The notes under the pieces are model-generated. The model searched no databases. It saw nothing but the letters and a program-made list of their open reading frames with translations, and had not been told where the DNA came from. This document shows positions 34,374 through 44,797 of a stretch of DNA of 64,000 nt, piece after piece. A program made the position numbers and the translations under genes. Every line of letters starts with the position of its first letter. Position 1 is the stretch's first letter. The DNA is from Lachnospiraceae bacterium. Its GTDB lineage: Bacteria > Bacillota > Clostridia > Lachnospirales > Lachnospiraceae. The stretch is taken from NCBI GenBank assembly GCA_016291655.1, contig JAEEYF010000018.1, forward strand, positions 1 to 64,000, written 5' to 3'.

Positions 34374-35198
34374 ATGTCATTCATACTTTCAGCTTTTGCA
34401 GATGAGGCCGCTTCGTCACTTGACGAGCAGATCCTCGCAATGAAACAAAACAATATCCGTTTTCTGGAGATACGTGGCGTAGACGGCATTAACATAGCTG
34501 ACATCACTCCCCAAAAAGCTGTTGAGATCCGTAAAAAAACAGATGATGCTTCACTGGGCATATGGTCTCTGGGCTCACCTTTCGGAAAGATCGGTATAAA
34601 CGAAGAATTCGAGCCTCACCTTGAAAGCTTCAAAAGAAGCATTGAAAATGCACATATTTTAGGTGCAAAAAACATCCGGATTTTCAGCTTCTACGGTGCG
34701 GATAGCATCTCACCCGTTCTTTCCCGGCTCGAAAAATTCATTGAAGCCGCAAAAGGAAGCGGGATCACTCTTTGTCATGAAAATGAAAAAGCCATATACG
34801 GTGATACCGCCCCAAAGTGTCTTGAAATCCACAAGGCACTTCCCGAACTAAAGGCCGTTTTTGATCCCGCCAATTTCATTCAATGCGGTCAAAACGTCAA
34901 AGATGCCTGGGATATGCTCTCCCCCTATGTATGCTATATGCACATAAAAGATGCTCTTGCCGACGGTTCCGTAGTTCCTGCCGGGAAAGGTATCGGAAAC
35001 CTTGAGTACCTTCTCGGCAAATACCGGGGAACAGTTCTCACCATAGAGCCTCATCTCTCGATATTCAGTGGTCGGGACAAACTTGAAGCAACACCGGATG
35101 CATTCCTTGGAAAATTTATCTATCCGGACAATATGACCGCTTTTAAAGCAGCAACAGATACACTGAAGGAAATCTTAAACAAGATAGAAAGGACATGA
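34374..35198 (+). CDS. Sugar phosphate isomerase/epimerase, TIM barrel
   Basis: A 274-residue xylose isomerase-like TIM barrel (AP endonuclease 2 superfamily). MSFILSAFADEAASSLDEQI opens the barrel, and metal-ligand positions appear in LCHENE, AVFDPANF, CYMHIKDA and LTIEPHL. It lies one base before a Gfo/Idh/MocA oxidoreductase, a common pair in inositol, rare-sugar or glycoside-modifying pathways. The substrate cannot be told. The AAGGAGGT ribosome binding site is strong. Confidence 0.85.
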   Translation: MSFILSAFADEAASSLDEQILAMKQNNIRFLEIRGVDGINIADITPQKAVEIRKKTDDASLGIWSLGSPFGKIGINEEFEPHLESFKRSIENAHILGAKNIRIFSFYGADSISPVLSRLEKFIEAAKGSGITLCHENEKAIYGDTAPKCLEIHKALPELKAVFDPANFIQCGQNVKDAWDMLSPYVCYMHIKDALADGSVVPAGKGIGNLEYLLGKYRGTVLTIEPHLSIFSGRDKLEATPDAFLGKFIYPDNMTAFKAATDTLKEILNKIERT

Positions 35199-35199
35199 T

Positions 35200-36372
35200 A
35201 TGAATAAAGTAAGACTCGGCATTATAGGTATGGGCAACATGGGTTCAGGTCATCTTCGAAACATATTGAAGGGTGAAAGTCCGAACATTGAAGTGACCGC
35301 AGTTGCCGACATTGTTCCCGAAAAACTGAAAAAGGTCCCGGAAGCACATCCCGAAATTGAAGCCTATGCTTCCTCTCATGAACTGATCGTAAGCGGAAAG
35401 GTTGATGCGATCCTTGTATGCGTTCCCCATTACGATCATCCCTCCATCGCCATCGACGGTCTGAAAAACGGTCTGCATGTCCTTATCGAAAAGCCCGCGG
35501 GGGTATATACAAGTCAGGTCAGAGAAATGAACGAAGCAGCTGCAGCCTCCGGCAGGATCTTCGGTATAATGTTCAACCAGAGAACAAATCCTTTATACAT
35601 GAAAGCCCGAAATATAATTCAAAGCGGCGAACTGGGCGAATTGAAACGTATGGTCTGGATCATTACAAACTGGTACCGCACTCAGGCATATTACGATTCC
35701 GGGACCTGGCGTGCCACATGGAACGGTGAAGGCGGAGGCGTTTTGTTGAATCAGGCGCCGCATAACCTTGACCTTTGGCAATGGATCTTTGGTATGCCTC
35801 AAAAGATCAGAGCTTTTTGCTCCTTCGGAAAATACCATAATATAGATGTCGAAGATGATGTTACGATCTACGGAGAATATGCCAACGGTGCAACCTCGAC
35901 CTTTATCACCACCACCGGAGACGCTTGCGGCACCAATCGTCTTGAGATCTCGGGAGATAAGGGAAAGATCGTTCTTGAAAACGGGATATTAAAGCAATGG
36001 CGATTAAAGGAACGTGAAAGAGAATACTGTTTCAGCTGCAAGGAAGGTTTCTCGGTTCCCGAAAATGAATATGAAGAATTCAATGCGGAGGATGTTGACG
36101 GACATCCCCTGATCCTTAACAACTTTGCGGACGCGATCCTTAACGGAGCCGAACTCATAGCTCCCGGTGAAGAAGGCATAAACTCTCTCACTCTTTCGAA
36201 TGCAGCCTACCTTTCATCGTGGACGGATGACTGGGTGGAATTGCCCATATCCGAGAAAAAATTTGAAGAAAAGCTGGCCGCAGAATGCTCTGCAGAAAAA
36301 ATCAGGAAAAAACCGCCTTTGATCAGCGAATCCGCGGAACAATTAACTGAAAGGTGGAAGGTACGCTGGTGA
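35200..36372 (+). CDS. Gfo/Idh/MocA family oxidoreductase
   Basis: A 390-residue NAD(P)-dependent dehydrogenase. The Rossmann motif is GIIGMGNMGSGH, the catalytic lysine lies in IEKPAGV, and the second domain carries GGGVLLNQAPHNLDLWQWIFG. It follows the TIM-barrel gene with one base between stop and start, so the genes are cotranscribed and probably coupled. A composite terminator follows at 36390-36429. The likely substrate is a sugar, inositol or derivative; the sequence does not decide. Confidence 0.9.
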   Translation: MNKVRLGIIGMGNMGSGHLRNILKGESPNIEVTAVADIVPEKLKKVPEAHPEIEAYASSHELIVSGKVDAILVCVPHYDHPSIAIDGLKNGLHVLIEKPAGVYTSQVREMNEAAAASGRIFGIMFNQRTNPLYMKARNIIQSGELGELKRMVWIITNWYRTQAYYDSGTWRATWNGEGGGVLLNQAPHNLDLWQWIFGMPQKIRAFCSFGKYHNIDVEDDVTIYGEYANGATSTFITTTGDACGTNRLEISGDKGKIVLENGILKQWRLKEREREYCFSCKEGFSVPENEYEEFNAEDVDGHPLILNNFADAILNGAELIAPGEEGINSLTLSNAAYLSSWTDDWVELPISEKKFEEKLAAECSAEKIRKKPPLISESAEQLTERWKVRW

Positions 36373-36389
36373 AACAGACCTTCTTAAAA

Positions 36390-36429
36390 AGACCTCGAAA
36401 CCTCTTTTCGAGGTCTCGAGGTCTTTTTT
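36390..36429. terminator. Nested bidirectional terminator between oxidoreductase and dnaJ
   Basis: An outer stem, AGACCTCGA/TCGAGGTCT (36390-36424), encloses an inner ACCTC/GAGGT hairpin. A-run and T-run flanks serve both the plus-strand operon and dnaJ on the minus strand. Confidence 0.85.
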
Positions 36430-37581
36430 CTATTTTTTCTTTTTGTTCTTTCCGGAATCTCCCGCATTGGGTACATCCGCCATCGTCCTGTCAAAGGCTT
36501 CAAGTATCTCCTTCTGCTCTTTGGTGAGTTTTTCGGGTACCTGAACCACGAAGTTCACATAGAGGTCTCCTCTTACGTTCGAACTGCGGACCGAAGGAAC
36601 ACCCTTGCCGCGTAAACGTACTCTCGTATCTGTCTGGGTTCCGGGTGATACCGTGTAGATAACATCACCGTCAACGGTATTGATCCTGATATCTCCGCCA
36701 AGTGCTGCTTTTGTGAAAGGAAGAGGAACGTTTTCGTAAAGATCATTGCCGTCTCTCTGGAAGATCGGGCTGTCTTTAACTCTGACTTCCACAAGAATAT
36801 CTCCTCTGGGTCCTCCGTTGGTACCGGGTTCGCCCTGACCGCTCAGACGAACAGACTGTCCGTCATCAATACCTGCGGGAATGGACACCTCGATCGTTCT
36901 CTTCTTGGTAATAACGCCTTCGCCATAACAATTAGGGCACTTGTCTTTAATGATCTTTCCTTTGCCGCGACACTGAGGGCAAACCTGCACGCTCTGAGTC
37001 ATGCCGAACAAAGACTGTCTCTGGAAGATAACCTGGCCTCTTCCCTTACATTGAGGGCAGACCTCGGGCTTCGAACCCTTTCTTGCCCCTGTACCGTTAC
37101 ATTCCGGACAGGTCTCATGACCGTTGAAGCTGATCTCTTTTTTCGTACCGAAAACAGCTTCCTCGAAAGAAATGGTAACACCTATTCGTAAGCTCTGGCC
37201 TTTCTGAGGTTCGTCCGCACTGCTTGCGGAGCTTCTTCTTCCGCCGAAGCCCATACCGCCGAACAGATCTCCGAAAATGTCTCCGAAGTTAGAGAATATA
37301 TCTCCCATATCACCGAAACCAAAACCGCTTGCTCCCGCACCGCCGCCGTTCTCAAAGGCTGCATGACCGAACTGATCATACTTTCTTCTCTTGTCGGCAT
37401 CGGAAAGGATGGCATATGCTTCGGAAGCCTCCTTAAACTTTTCTTCGGCTTCCTTGTTTCCCGGGTTGAGGTCGGGATGATACTTCTTGGCCAAAACTCT
37501 GTATGCTTTTTTAATCTCATCATCGGAGGCGTTCTTGGTTACTCCGAGCACCTCGTAATAGTCGCGTTTACTTTCTGCCAT
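36430..37581 (-). CDS. dnaJ: Chaperone protein DnaJ
   Basis: A 383-residue type I J-protein. The J domain (residues 5-70) has the HPD motif ([10 protein letters not shown]). It is followed by a Gly/Phe-rich region (80-115) and a zinc domain with four CxxCxGxG repeats ([32 protein letters not shown]), then the substrate-binding C-terminal domains. It stimulates DnaK ATPase activity and delivers clients. It is the last gene of hrcA-grpE-dnaK-dnaJ. An 85-base spacer with a hairpin separates it from dnaK. Confidence 0.98.
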   Translation of the reverse strand: MAESKRDYYEVLGVTKNASDDEIKKAYRVLAKKYHPDLNPGNKEAEEKFKEASEAYAILSDADKRRKYDQFGHAAFENGGGAGASGFGFGDMGDIFSNFGDIFGDLFGGMGFGGRRSSASSADEPQKGQSLRIGVTISFEEAVFGTKKEISFNGHETCPECNGTGARKGSKPEVCPQCKGRGQVIFQRQSLFGMTQSVQVCPQCRGKGKIIKDKCPNCYGEGVITKKRTIEVSIPAGIDDGQSVRLSGQGEPGTNGGPRGDILVEVRVKDSPIFQRDGNDLYENVPLPFTKAALGGDIRINTVDGDVIYTVSPGTQTDTRVRLRGKGVPSVRSSNVRGDLYVNFVVQVPEKLTKEQKEILEAFDRTMADVPNAGDSGKNKKKK

Positions 37582-37625
37582 ATAAAAAAATCCTCATGTT
37601 GCAATGATCTATTGAAATAAAGCCA

Positions 37626-37653
37626 TTAAGGGGCGTTGTTCACGCCCCCTTAA
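37626..37653 (-). repeat. Stem-loop between dnaK and dnaJ
   Basis: TTAAGGGGCGT pairs with ACGCCCCCTTAA (one bulged C) around a five-base loop. There is no T-run. It could lower dnaJ expression relative to dnaK by partial termination, or protect the dnaK message end. Confidence 0.6.
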
Positions 37654-37666
37654 GGTTTGTAATCTA

Positions 37667-39595
<1,929 letters not shown>

Positions 39596-39620
39596 TCAGA
39601 TCCATGTGAATTTTTCTTTT

Positions 39621-40250
39621 TTAATTTGCTACCTTTACCATTGAATGTCTCACAACGGTATCTTTATAAAAATAACCCTTCTGGAAAACTTCAACGATAA
39701 CGTTCTCGCCTGCGTTTTCATCTTCAACATGCATCACTGCATTATGAATGTCCGGATTAAATTCGCAATTTAAAGCTTTGATCTCCTTGAGTCCCGCTTC
39801 CGCAAGACCGGTCATCATCTGCTTATAAACCTTTTCCATTCCCGCCGCGAAAGGCTTGGCTTTTTCTTCTTCAGAAAGCATATCAAAGCCTCTTTCGAAG
39901 TTGTCGATAACGGGAAGGATCTTTTCAACGATGTTCTTCGCTCCCATATCAAACATTAAAGCTTTTTCTTTCTCGGTTCGTTTGCGGTAATTATCGAATT
40001 CAGCCATCTGACGAAGGATCCTGTCATTCAATTCCGCAATTTCCGTATCCTTCTTGTCCTTTTTATCTTTCTTGCTTTCTTCGGGCTTTTCTTCTGGCTT
40101 ATCTTCGGTCTTTTCTTCCGCAGCCGCTTCTTCCTCAGCTGCTTCTTCCTTTACTTCTTCAGCCGTTTCTTCGGTCGTCTCTGCAGTCTTTTCCGCATTC
40201 TCGGCCTTGTTTTTGTTTTTAACTTTTTTCTCCAGTTCTTTGGCGTTCAA
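39621..40250 (-). CDS. grpE: Nucleotide exchange factor GrpE
   Basis: A 209-residue GrpE that releases ADP from DnaK. Residues 1-65 are an extended Glu/Ala/Lys-rich segment. The family core starts with LRQMAEFDNYRKRTEKEK and ends with the beta-domain (GYFYKDTVVRHSMVKV). The start codon is TTG at 40250, with AAAGGAG eight bases upstream; no ATG lies before the core. It lies 18 bases after hrcA. Confidence 0.97.
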   Translation of the reverse strand: MNAKELEKKVKNKNKAENAEKTAETTEETAEEVKEEAAEEEAAAEEKTEDKPEEKPEESKKDKKDKKDTEIAELNDRILRQMAEFDNYRKRTEKEKALMFDMGAKNIVEKILPVIDNFERGFDMLSEEEKAKPFAAGMEKVYKQMMTGLAEAGLKEIKALNCEFNPDIHNAVMHVEDENAGENVIVEVFQKGYFYKDTVVRHSMVKVAN

Positions 40251-40268
40251 GTCAAATTCTCCTTTCAG

Positions 40269-41288
40269 CTATTTCTTTATCAACTCATCAATCTGATTTT
40301 TGATCGTTGTCAATGCAGAAACCACCTTATCGTAATCCATACGCTTGGGACCTACTATGCCGAATTTTCCGTACATTCCGTCGGACAATTCATAGGTTGC
40401 GGTCACAACGGAACAATCCTTCATGGACTCCACGGTAACTTCATCTCCGATGTAAACCTGAATGGGATTACCGTTTTCATCCTCTTTCTTCATGAGCTCG
40501 GCCAGTTCTTTTTTCTCTTCTATTTCATAGAGAATGTCAGATGCGGCATCACCTGCGGAAAGCTCGGGATATTTGAGAATATTTGTTGCTCCGCTGGTGT
40601 AAACCTTTATCTTTTCCTCTTCGCCAAGAGCCTGAGCCACGGCGTCGAGAACATCGTTCACAACACTTCCCAAGCCCTCGGATTGCTTTTTCATTTTTCC
40701 GATGATCTCCAGCGTTATCTCGGAAAGATCCAAGCCCTGAAGGAAGGTGTTAAGCATAAGGTTAAGCTTAAGCATTGTTTCAGGTTCAATACTTTTGGAC
40801 ACTTCGATAACTTTGTTTTTAACAATGTTCCCCTCTATCAGGATAACCACAAGCACCGAATTATCACTTACTTCCGTCAGCTGAACAAACTTGACTTTTC
40901 TGCTTCTGTACATGGGCGTTGTAACCATTGCGGTGTAATTTGTGCTTGCAGCCAGAAGCTTTGTGGCCTGTTCAAGAAGATTTTCCATCTTATCGGCTTT
41001 ATCAAGGAGCATGTTCTTGATCTCCTTGATCTCCCTGTCCTTGCTTTCCATCATCTTATCTACATAGAGTCTGTAAGCCTTATCGGTGGGAATTCTTCCT
41101 GCCGAAGTGTGAGGAGATATGATGTAGCCCATTTCCTCAAGGTCGCTCATCTCATTTCGGATGGTTGCCGATGAAAGGTTAAGATCTGTGAACTTTGATA
41201 TTGTTCTTGACCCGACCGGCTCTCCGGTCTCAAGATAGTTTCTGATTATGGCATTTAGAATTGTCCATTTTCTGTCATCTATTTCCAA
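40269..41288 (-). CDS. hrcA: Heat-inducible transcription repressor HrcA
   Basis: A 339-residue repressor that binds CIRCE and is kept active by GroE in other Firmicutes. The N-terminal winged helix includes NYLETGEPVGSRTISK and SSATIRNEMSDLEEMGYI. The C-terminal domain ends KFGIVGPKRMDYDKVVSAL. The start is taken as TTG 41288 (encoding M before EIDDRKWTIL), with AGGA nine bases upstream. An in-frame GTG at 41336 lies inside a CIRCE element and has no ribosome binding site. Two CIRCE copies and a promoter precede it. Confidence 0.96.
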   Translation of the reverse strand: MEIDDRKWTILNAIIRNYLETGEPVGSRTISKFTDLNLSSATIRNEMSDLEEMGYIISPHTSAGRIPTDKAYRLYVDKMMESKDREIKEIKNMLLDKADKMENLLEQATKLLAASTNYTAMVTTPMYRSRKVKFVQLTEVSDNSVLVVILIEGNIVKNKVIEVSKSIEPETMLKLNLMLNTFLQGLDLSEITLEIIGKMKKQSEGLGSVVNDVLDAVAQALGEEEKIKVYTSGATNILKYPELSAGDAASDILYEIEEKKELAELMKKEDENGNPIQVYIGDEVTVESMKDCSVVTATYELSDGMYGKFGIVGPKRMDYDKVVSALTTIKNQIDELIKK

Positions 41289-41329
41289 GTCCCCGGTTCC
41301 TTTCTGTAAATAAAATCGGTTTTCGGTTG

Positions 41330-41356
41330 TTAGCACTCAAATCTTTAGAGTGCTAA
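41330..41356. promoter_or_regulatory. CIRCE element (gene-proximal copy)
   Basis: A perfect CIRCE, TTAGCACTC-N9-GAGTGCTAA, lies within the 5' untranslated region of hrcA, downstream of the promoter. HrcA binds such sites to repress heat-shock operons. Confidence 0.97.
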
Positions 41357-41367
41357 TTGATAAAAAT

Positions 41368-41396
41368 AAAATAGCATTAGCACTCGGCTTTGTCAA
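41368..41396 (-). promoter_or_regulatory. Sigma-A promoter of hrcA-grpE-dnaK-dnaJ
   Basis: On the minus strand, TTGACA (41396-41391) and TATTTT (41373-41368) are separated by 17 bases. The -35 box lies inside the spacer of the distal CIRCE and the -10 box touches its far end, so HrcA binding would block polymerase. Confidence 0.85.
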
Positions 41397-41408
41397 GTGC
41401 TAATGCTA
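41372..41408. promoter_or_regulatory. CIRCE element (promoter copy) with extended 13-bp arms
   Basis: The core TTAGCACTC-N9-AAGTGCTAA (41377-41403) has one mismatch to consensus at the start of the second arm. The symmetry extends outward to perfect 13-bp arms, TAGCATTAGCACT and AGTGCTAATGCTA. On the minus strand it is followed by a T-rich stretch (TTTTATTTTTATC), so it may also act as a terminator for the upstream glucanase gene. Confidence 0.93.
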
Positions 41409-41434
41409 ACTTTTTTTATAAATAATCCATAAAC

Positions 41435-43270
41435 CTATTTGGTTTTTACATTAAAGGTAACATAGATGGTTTCAACGTTGCCGAGAGTCGCAGGATCAAG
41501 GATGAGAGGCGTTGCCACCATGGTTCTTCCCATAGGAGTACGTATATCCTTTACCTCGCTCATCTTTCCTATCCATTCATTATAGAGATTAATCCTTGTA
41601 CAATTTTTGTCATCGGAGGTGCAGTAAGGAAGCTTCTTATATTCATATTTCTCCCCGTTGATAAGGATCTCTTTAAGCGTGACAAGGCAATCAGGGAACA
41701 GTTTTTCTCCGTTATCTATGCCCAAAGCACAGAAAACGGTGCTGTTGGCAGATCCGCCGGCTGTCTTTGTAAAATCAAGTCCTACGGTGTACTCTCCGTC
41801 TCCCGTTACATACACATCCGTGGGAACTATGCCCGCGGTCATATTGGAAGGATTGTATTCATCACCCACACTGTAGGAAACAGCCCAGTCCGAGGATGTA
41901 TACATAAGCCATGCTATGGCCTCGTCGTCCTTAAGCGCAAAAGCTTCTTTTGCGTTATCATATGCGCTCTGCATCTCTTTCTGAGCCATTGTAACGTATT
42001 CCTTGCCCGAAAGCTGCTGTGAGCTGTAGGAATGGTTCAGATAAAGTGTGGCCATGTCGCTGTCGATGATCTCGCCGGAGTTCCTGTTAAACAGATTGTT
42101 GCAATCCCAGAGAACGGGAACAAAGCCCAAAACGTCACAATTGTTCAGGAAGTTTGTGGTATACTCCTTTGCACCCTTTTTAAGGCCCTTGCCCTCAGGG
42201 ATCAAAACGCCGTATTCGCCGATAACAACGCCTATGCCCGCATCGGTATACACCTTCATCTTGGCCAGCTGATTGTTCATATCCTCATATTCGTTTTTGG
42301 TTTCGCCCCAATTTTCGATAGAATCAAAAATACAATAGTTTGAAGGATCGTAATAGTGAACCGAAACGAGGAGCTTCTTTAATGCCTTGTCAGCAGGCAT
42401 TTTGAATCTATCATCGGTTGTATTGTTTATGTCCGTACCAAAACCGGCTATGAGAAGGAATCTTTCCGCGTTATTGCCGCCTGTTGCTCTTACGGTATCA
42501 ACGAAGGCCTGATTCACTTCGTTGCACAGACTGAACTTTTCCTCTATGCCGAGGGGTGTTTGAGCCGAATCTTTGCAGAAAATGCTGTCTTCATCAAAAC
42601 GCGCACCCAATTCCTCGTTTGCGGATTCAAAAATCAGGTAATCCGAATAATCCTTGAAGTTTTCCGCTATCTGCTTCCACATGGAAGTGTAGAGCTTCAT
42701 TGCCTCGTTTTGGGTTTCTTTGCTGTCGGAGCCGAACATTCCCCACCAGCCGTTGTCCCAGTGGTCATTAACAATAACGTACATTCCCGCATTTCTTGCG
42801 TAGTCCACGATCTCCGTCACTCTTGCCATAAATTTGGAGTCAATCGTATAGTCCTTGTCTTCCACATGCATACCGCTGGTCCAGCCAACGGGGATACGTA
42901 TGGTATCAAAGCCCGCAGCCTTCATATCGTTCAACATCTTTTGAGTTGTAATGGGCTGTCCCCAGCTTGTCTCATACACAGAAGGATCGGCACCGACTCC
43001 GTGGCTTGCTCTGCCATTGGTTGCTTCCATAGTGTTTCCGAGATTAATACCGCCTCCCATCAACTCCATTACTTCCAGGGATGTTAGAGCGCTTCTGATC
43101 TTACCGTCGTCTTTTCTGTCAGTTTCGTTCATTTTATCCTCACCGCTTTGCTGAGGTTCTTCAACTACCGTTTCAGGCTCTTTACTCTCATTGCCGCATG
43201 CCGTCAAAGCTCCCGCCGCAAGCACAGAGCAAAGCACTATTGCGATACACCTTTTCAGTCCTTTAAACAT
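41435..43270 (-). CDS. Lipoprotein GH5 endoglucanase-type glycoside hydrolase
   Basis: A 611-residue exported enzyme. A signal peptide ends in the lipobox LTAC with Cys25. A short Glu/Asp-rich spacer follows, then a GH5 (beta/alpha)8 catalytic domain at about 65-420. The acid/base is Glu219 in FESANEE, the nucleophile Glu352 in GEYG, and HYYD (305-308) and NDHWDNGWW are typical GH5 segments. The last 170-180 residues look like a beta-sandwich carbohydrate-binding module that I cannot assign. The start ATG 43270 has GAGGAGG upstream. Being a lipoprotein, it should stay anchored on the outer face of the membrane and cut beta-glucan or cellulose there. No clear separate promoter or terminator was seen apart from the CIRCE dyad. 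Confidence 0.9.
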   Translation of the reverse strand: MFKGLKRCIAIVLCSVLAAGALTACGNESKEPETVVEEPQQSGEDKMNETDRKDDGKIRSALTSLEVMELMGGGINLGNTMEATNGRASHGVGADPSVYETSWGQPITTQKMLNDMKAAGFDTIRIPVGWTSGMHVEDKDYTIDSKFMARVTEIVDYARNAGMYVIVNDHWDNGWWGMFGSDSKETQNEAMKLYTSMWKQIAENFKDYSDYLIFESANEELGARFDEDSIFCKDSAQTPLGIEEKFSLCNEVNQAFVDTVRATGGNNAERFLLIAGFGTDINNTTDDRFKMPADKALKKLLVSVHYYDPSNYCIFDSIENWGETKNEYEDMNNQLAKMKVYTDAGIGVVIGEYGVLIPEGKGLKKGAKEYTTNFLNNCDVLGFVPVLWDCNNLFNRNSGEIIDSDMATLYLNHSYSSQQLSGKEYVTMAQKEMQSAYDNAKEAFALKDDEAIAWLMYTSSDWAVSYSVGDEYNPSNMTAGIVPTDVYVTGDGEYTVGLDFTKTAGGSANSTVFCALGIDNGEKLFPDCLVTLKEILINGEKYEYKKLPYCTSDDKNCTRINLYNEWIGKMSEVKDIRTPMGRTMVATPLILDPATLGNVETIYVTFNVKTK

Positions 43271-43311
43271 TGTTATCCTCCTCTTATACCGCACATGGTT
43301 TATATGCATAT

Positions 43312-43347
43312 AATAAAAATACCACCGCTATTTTCTCATAGCGGTGG
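43312..43347 (-). terminator. Terminator after nfnB
   Basis: CCACCGCTA (43322-43330) and TAGCGGTGG (43339-43347) form a perfect 9-bp stem, followed on the minus strand by TATTTTTATT. It separates the NfnAB genes from the glucanase gene. Confidence 0.85.
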
Positions 43348-43392
43348 CAGAAAAATAACCGTATTTTTTTGAACTAAAAGGTAGTAAAAACT

Positions 43393-44784
43393 TTACTTGT
43401 TCTTCAAATACTCATCAATAGCGGCTGCTGCCTGTTTACCTGCCTGCATTGCAAGTATAACGGTAGCTGCACCGGTTACGGCATCTCCGCCGGCAAATAT
43501 GCCCGCGCGTGAGGTCTGACCGGTGATCTCCTCGGCAACTATGCACTGATGTGAGTTTATCTCCAGTCCCTCGGTGGTGGAAGAAATTAGAGGATTGGGG
43601 CTTGTTCCGAGAGCCATTATTACCGTATCCGTATCAATGGTAAACTCTGATCCGACCTTTTCAACAGGTCTTCTTCTTCCCGAAGCATCGGGTTCGCCGA
43701 GCTCCATTTCCACACAGGTGAGTCCCTTTACCCATCCGTTCTCATCCACAAGTATCTCCTTGGGATTGGTGAGGAGTTTGAAGATGATGCCTTCTTCCTT
43801 GGCATGATGGACTTCCTCCGCTCTTGCGGGAAGCTCTGCTTCGGAACGTCTGTAAACAATGTAGGTTTCCGCTCCGAGTCTGAGTGCGGTTCTTGCCGCA
43901 TCCATGGCAACATTTCCTCCGCCTATTACGGCAACCTTCTTACCCTTGAAGATAGGTGTGTCGTAATCGTCTCTGAAGGCTTTCATAAGGTTGTTTCTTG
44001 TAAGGAATTCGTTGGCGGAAAACACACCGTTAGCCTGTTCTCCGGGGATTCCCATGAACTTGGGAAGACCTGCTCCCGAGCCGATAAACACGGCTTTAAA
44101 GCCCTCATCTTCCATAAGTTCGTCTATTGTAACGGACTTACCTACGATAACATCCGTCTCTATCTTTACTCCCAGGCTCTTAACATTCTCAACCTCGGCT
44201 TTAACTACCGTATCCTTGGGAAGACGGAACTCGGGAATACCGTAAACAAGAACGCCGCCCGCCTCGTGAAGAGCTTCAAAGATAGTAACGTCATAGCCTT
44301 TCTTGGCCAGCTCACCTGCGCATGTGAGACCTGAAGGACCCGATCCGATGACCGCCACCTTAATGTTGTTTTTCTCTTTTGCTCCCACAGGCTTGATGTT
44401 GTTCTCTCTCGCCCAATCGGCGGTAAAACGCTCAAGCTTTCCGATGGAAACAGCTTCTCCCTTGATGCCTCTAATACACTTTGCTTCGCATTGTGTCTCC
44501 TGCGGGCAAACACGTCCGCAGATCGCGGGAAGAGCCGAATACTTACTTATCTCGTTATATGCGCCTTCTATGTTTCCGTCTTCAATGTGTCTCACGAACT
44601 CGGGTATGTTGATCTCTACGGGACATCCCGTTCTGCATTGAGGATTTTTGCACTTAAGGCATCTTGATGCCTCTGCCATAGCCTCTTCAAGGCTGTAGCC
44701 AAGGCAAACCTCTTCAAAATTCTTTGCTCTTTTCTGAGCTTCCTGTTCCTTAATAGGAACTCTTTTCATTTTATCTACTGCCAT
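43393..44784 (-). CDS. nfnB: NADPH-dependent transhydrogenase large subunit NfnB (GltD-like)
   Basis: A 463-residue flavoprotein of the glutamate-synthase small-subunit family. The N-terminal part holds cysteine groups for two 4Fe-4S clusters (CLKCKNPQCRTGCP and CGRVCPQETQCEAKC). Two dinucleotide folds follow, with VIGSGPSGLTCAGELAKKGYDV and VAVIGGGNVAMDAARTALRLG. Directly upstream is the FNR-like partner, so this is very probably NfnB of the electron-bifurcating NADH-dependent ferredoxin:NADP+ oxidoreductase, rather than a glutamate synthase subunit; no large GOGAT subunit is nearby. It lies 13 bases after nfnA. Confidence 0.9.
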   Translation of the reverse strand: MAVDKMKRVPIKEQEAQKRAKNFEEVCLGYSLEEAMAEASRCLKCKNPQCRTGCPVEINIPEFVRHIEDGNIEGAYNEISKYSALPAICGRVCPQETQCEAKCIRGIKGEAVSIGKLERFTADWARENNIKPVGAKEKNNIKVAVIGSGPSGLTCAGELAKKGYDVTIFEALHEAGGVLVYGIPEFRLPKDTVVKAEVENVKSLGVKIETDVIVGKSVTIDELMEDEGFKAVFIGSGAGLPKFMGIPGEQANGVFSANEFLTRNNLMKAFRDDYDTPIFKGKKVAVIGGGNVAMDAARTALRLGAETYIVYRRSEAELPARAEEVHHAKEEGIIFKLLTNPKEILVDENGWVKGLTCVEMELGEPDASGRRRPVEKVGSEFTIDTDTVIMALGTSPNPLISSTTEGLEINSHQCIVAEEITGQTSRAGIFAGGDAVTGAATVILAMQAGKQAAAAIDEYLKNK

Positions 44785-44797
44785 ATGACGTTCTCCC

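Noticed and set aside
43393..44784. Glutamate synthase small subunit (GltD)
   Set aside because: Sequence similarity allows it, but the adjacent FNR-like NfnA gene and absence of a large GOGAT subunit favour NfnB.
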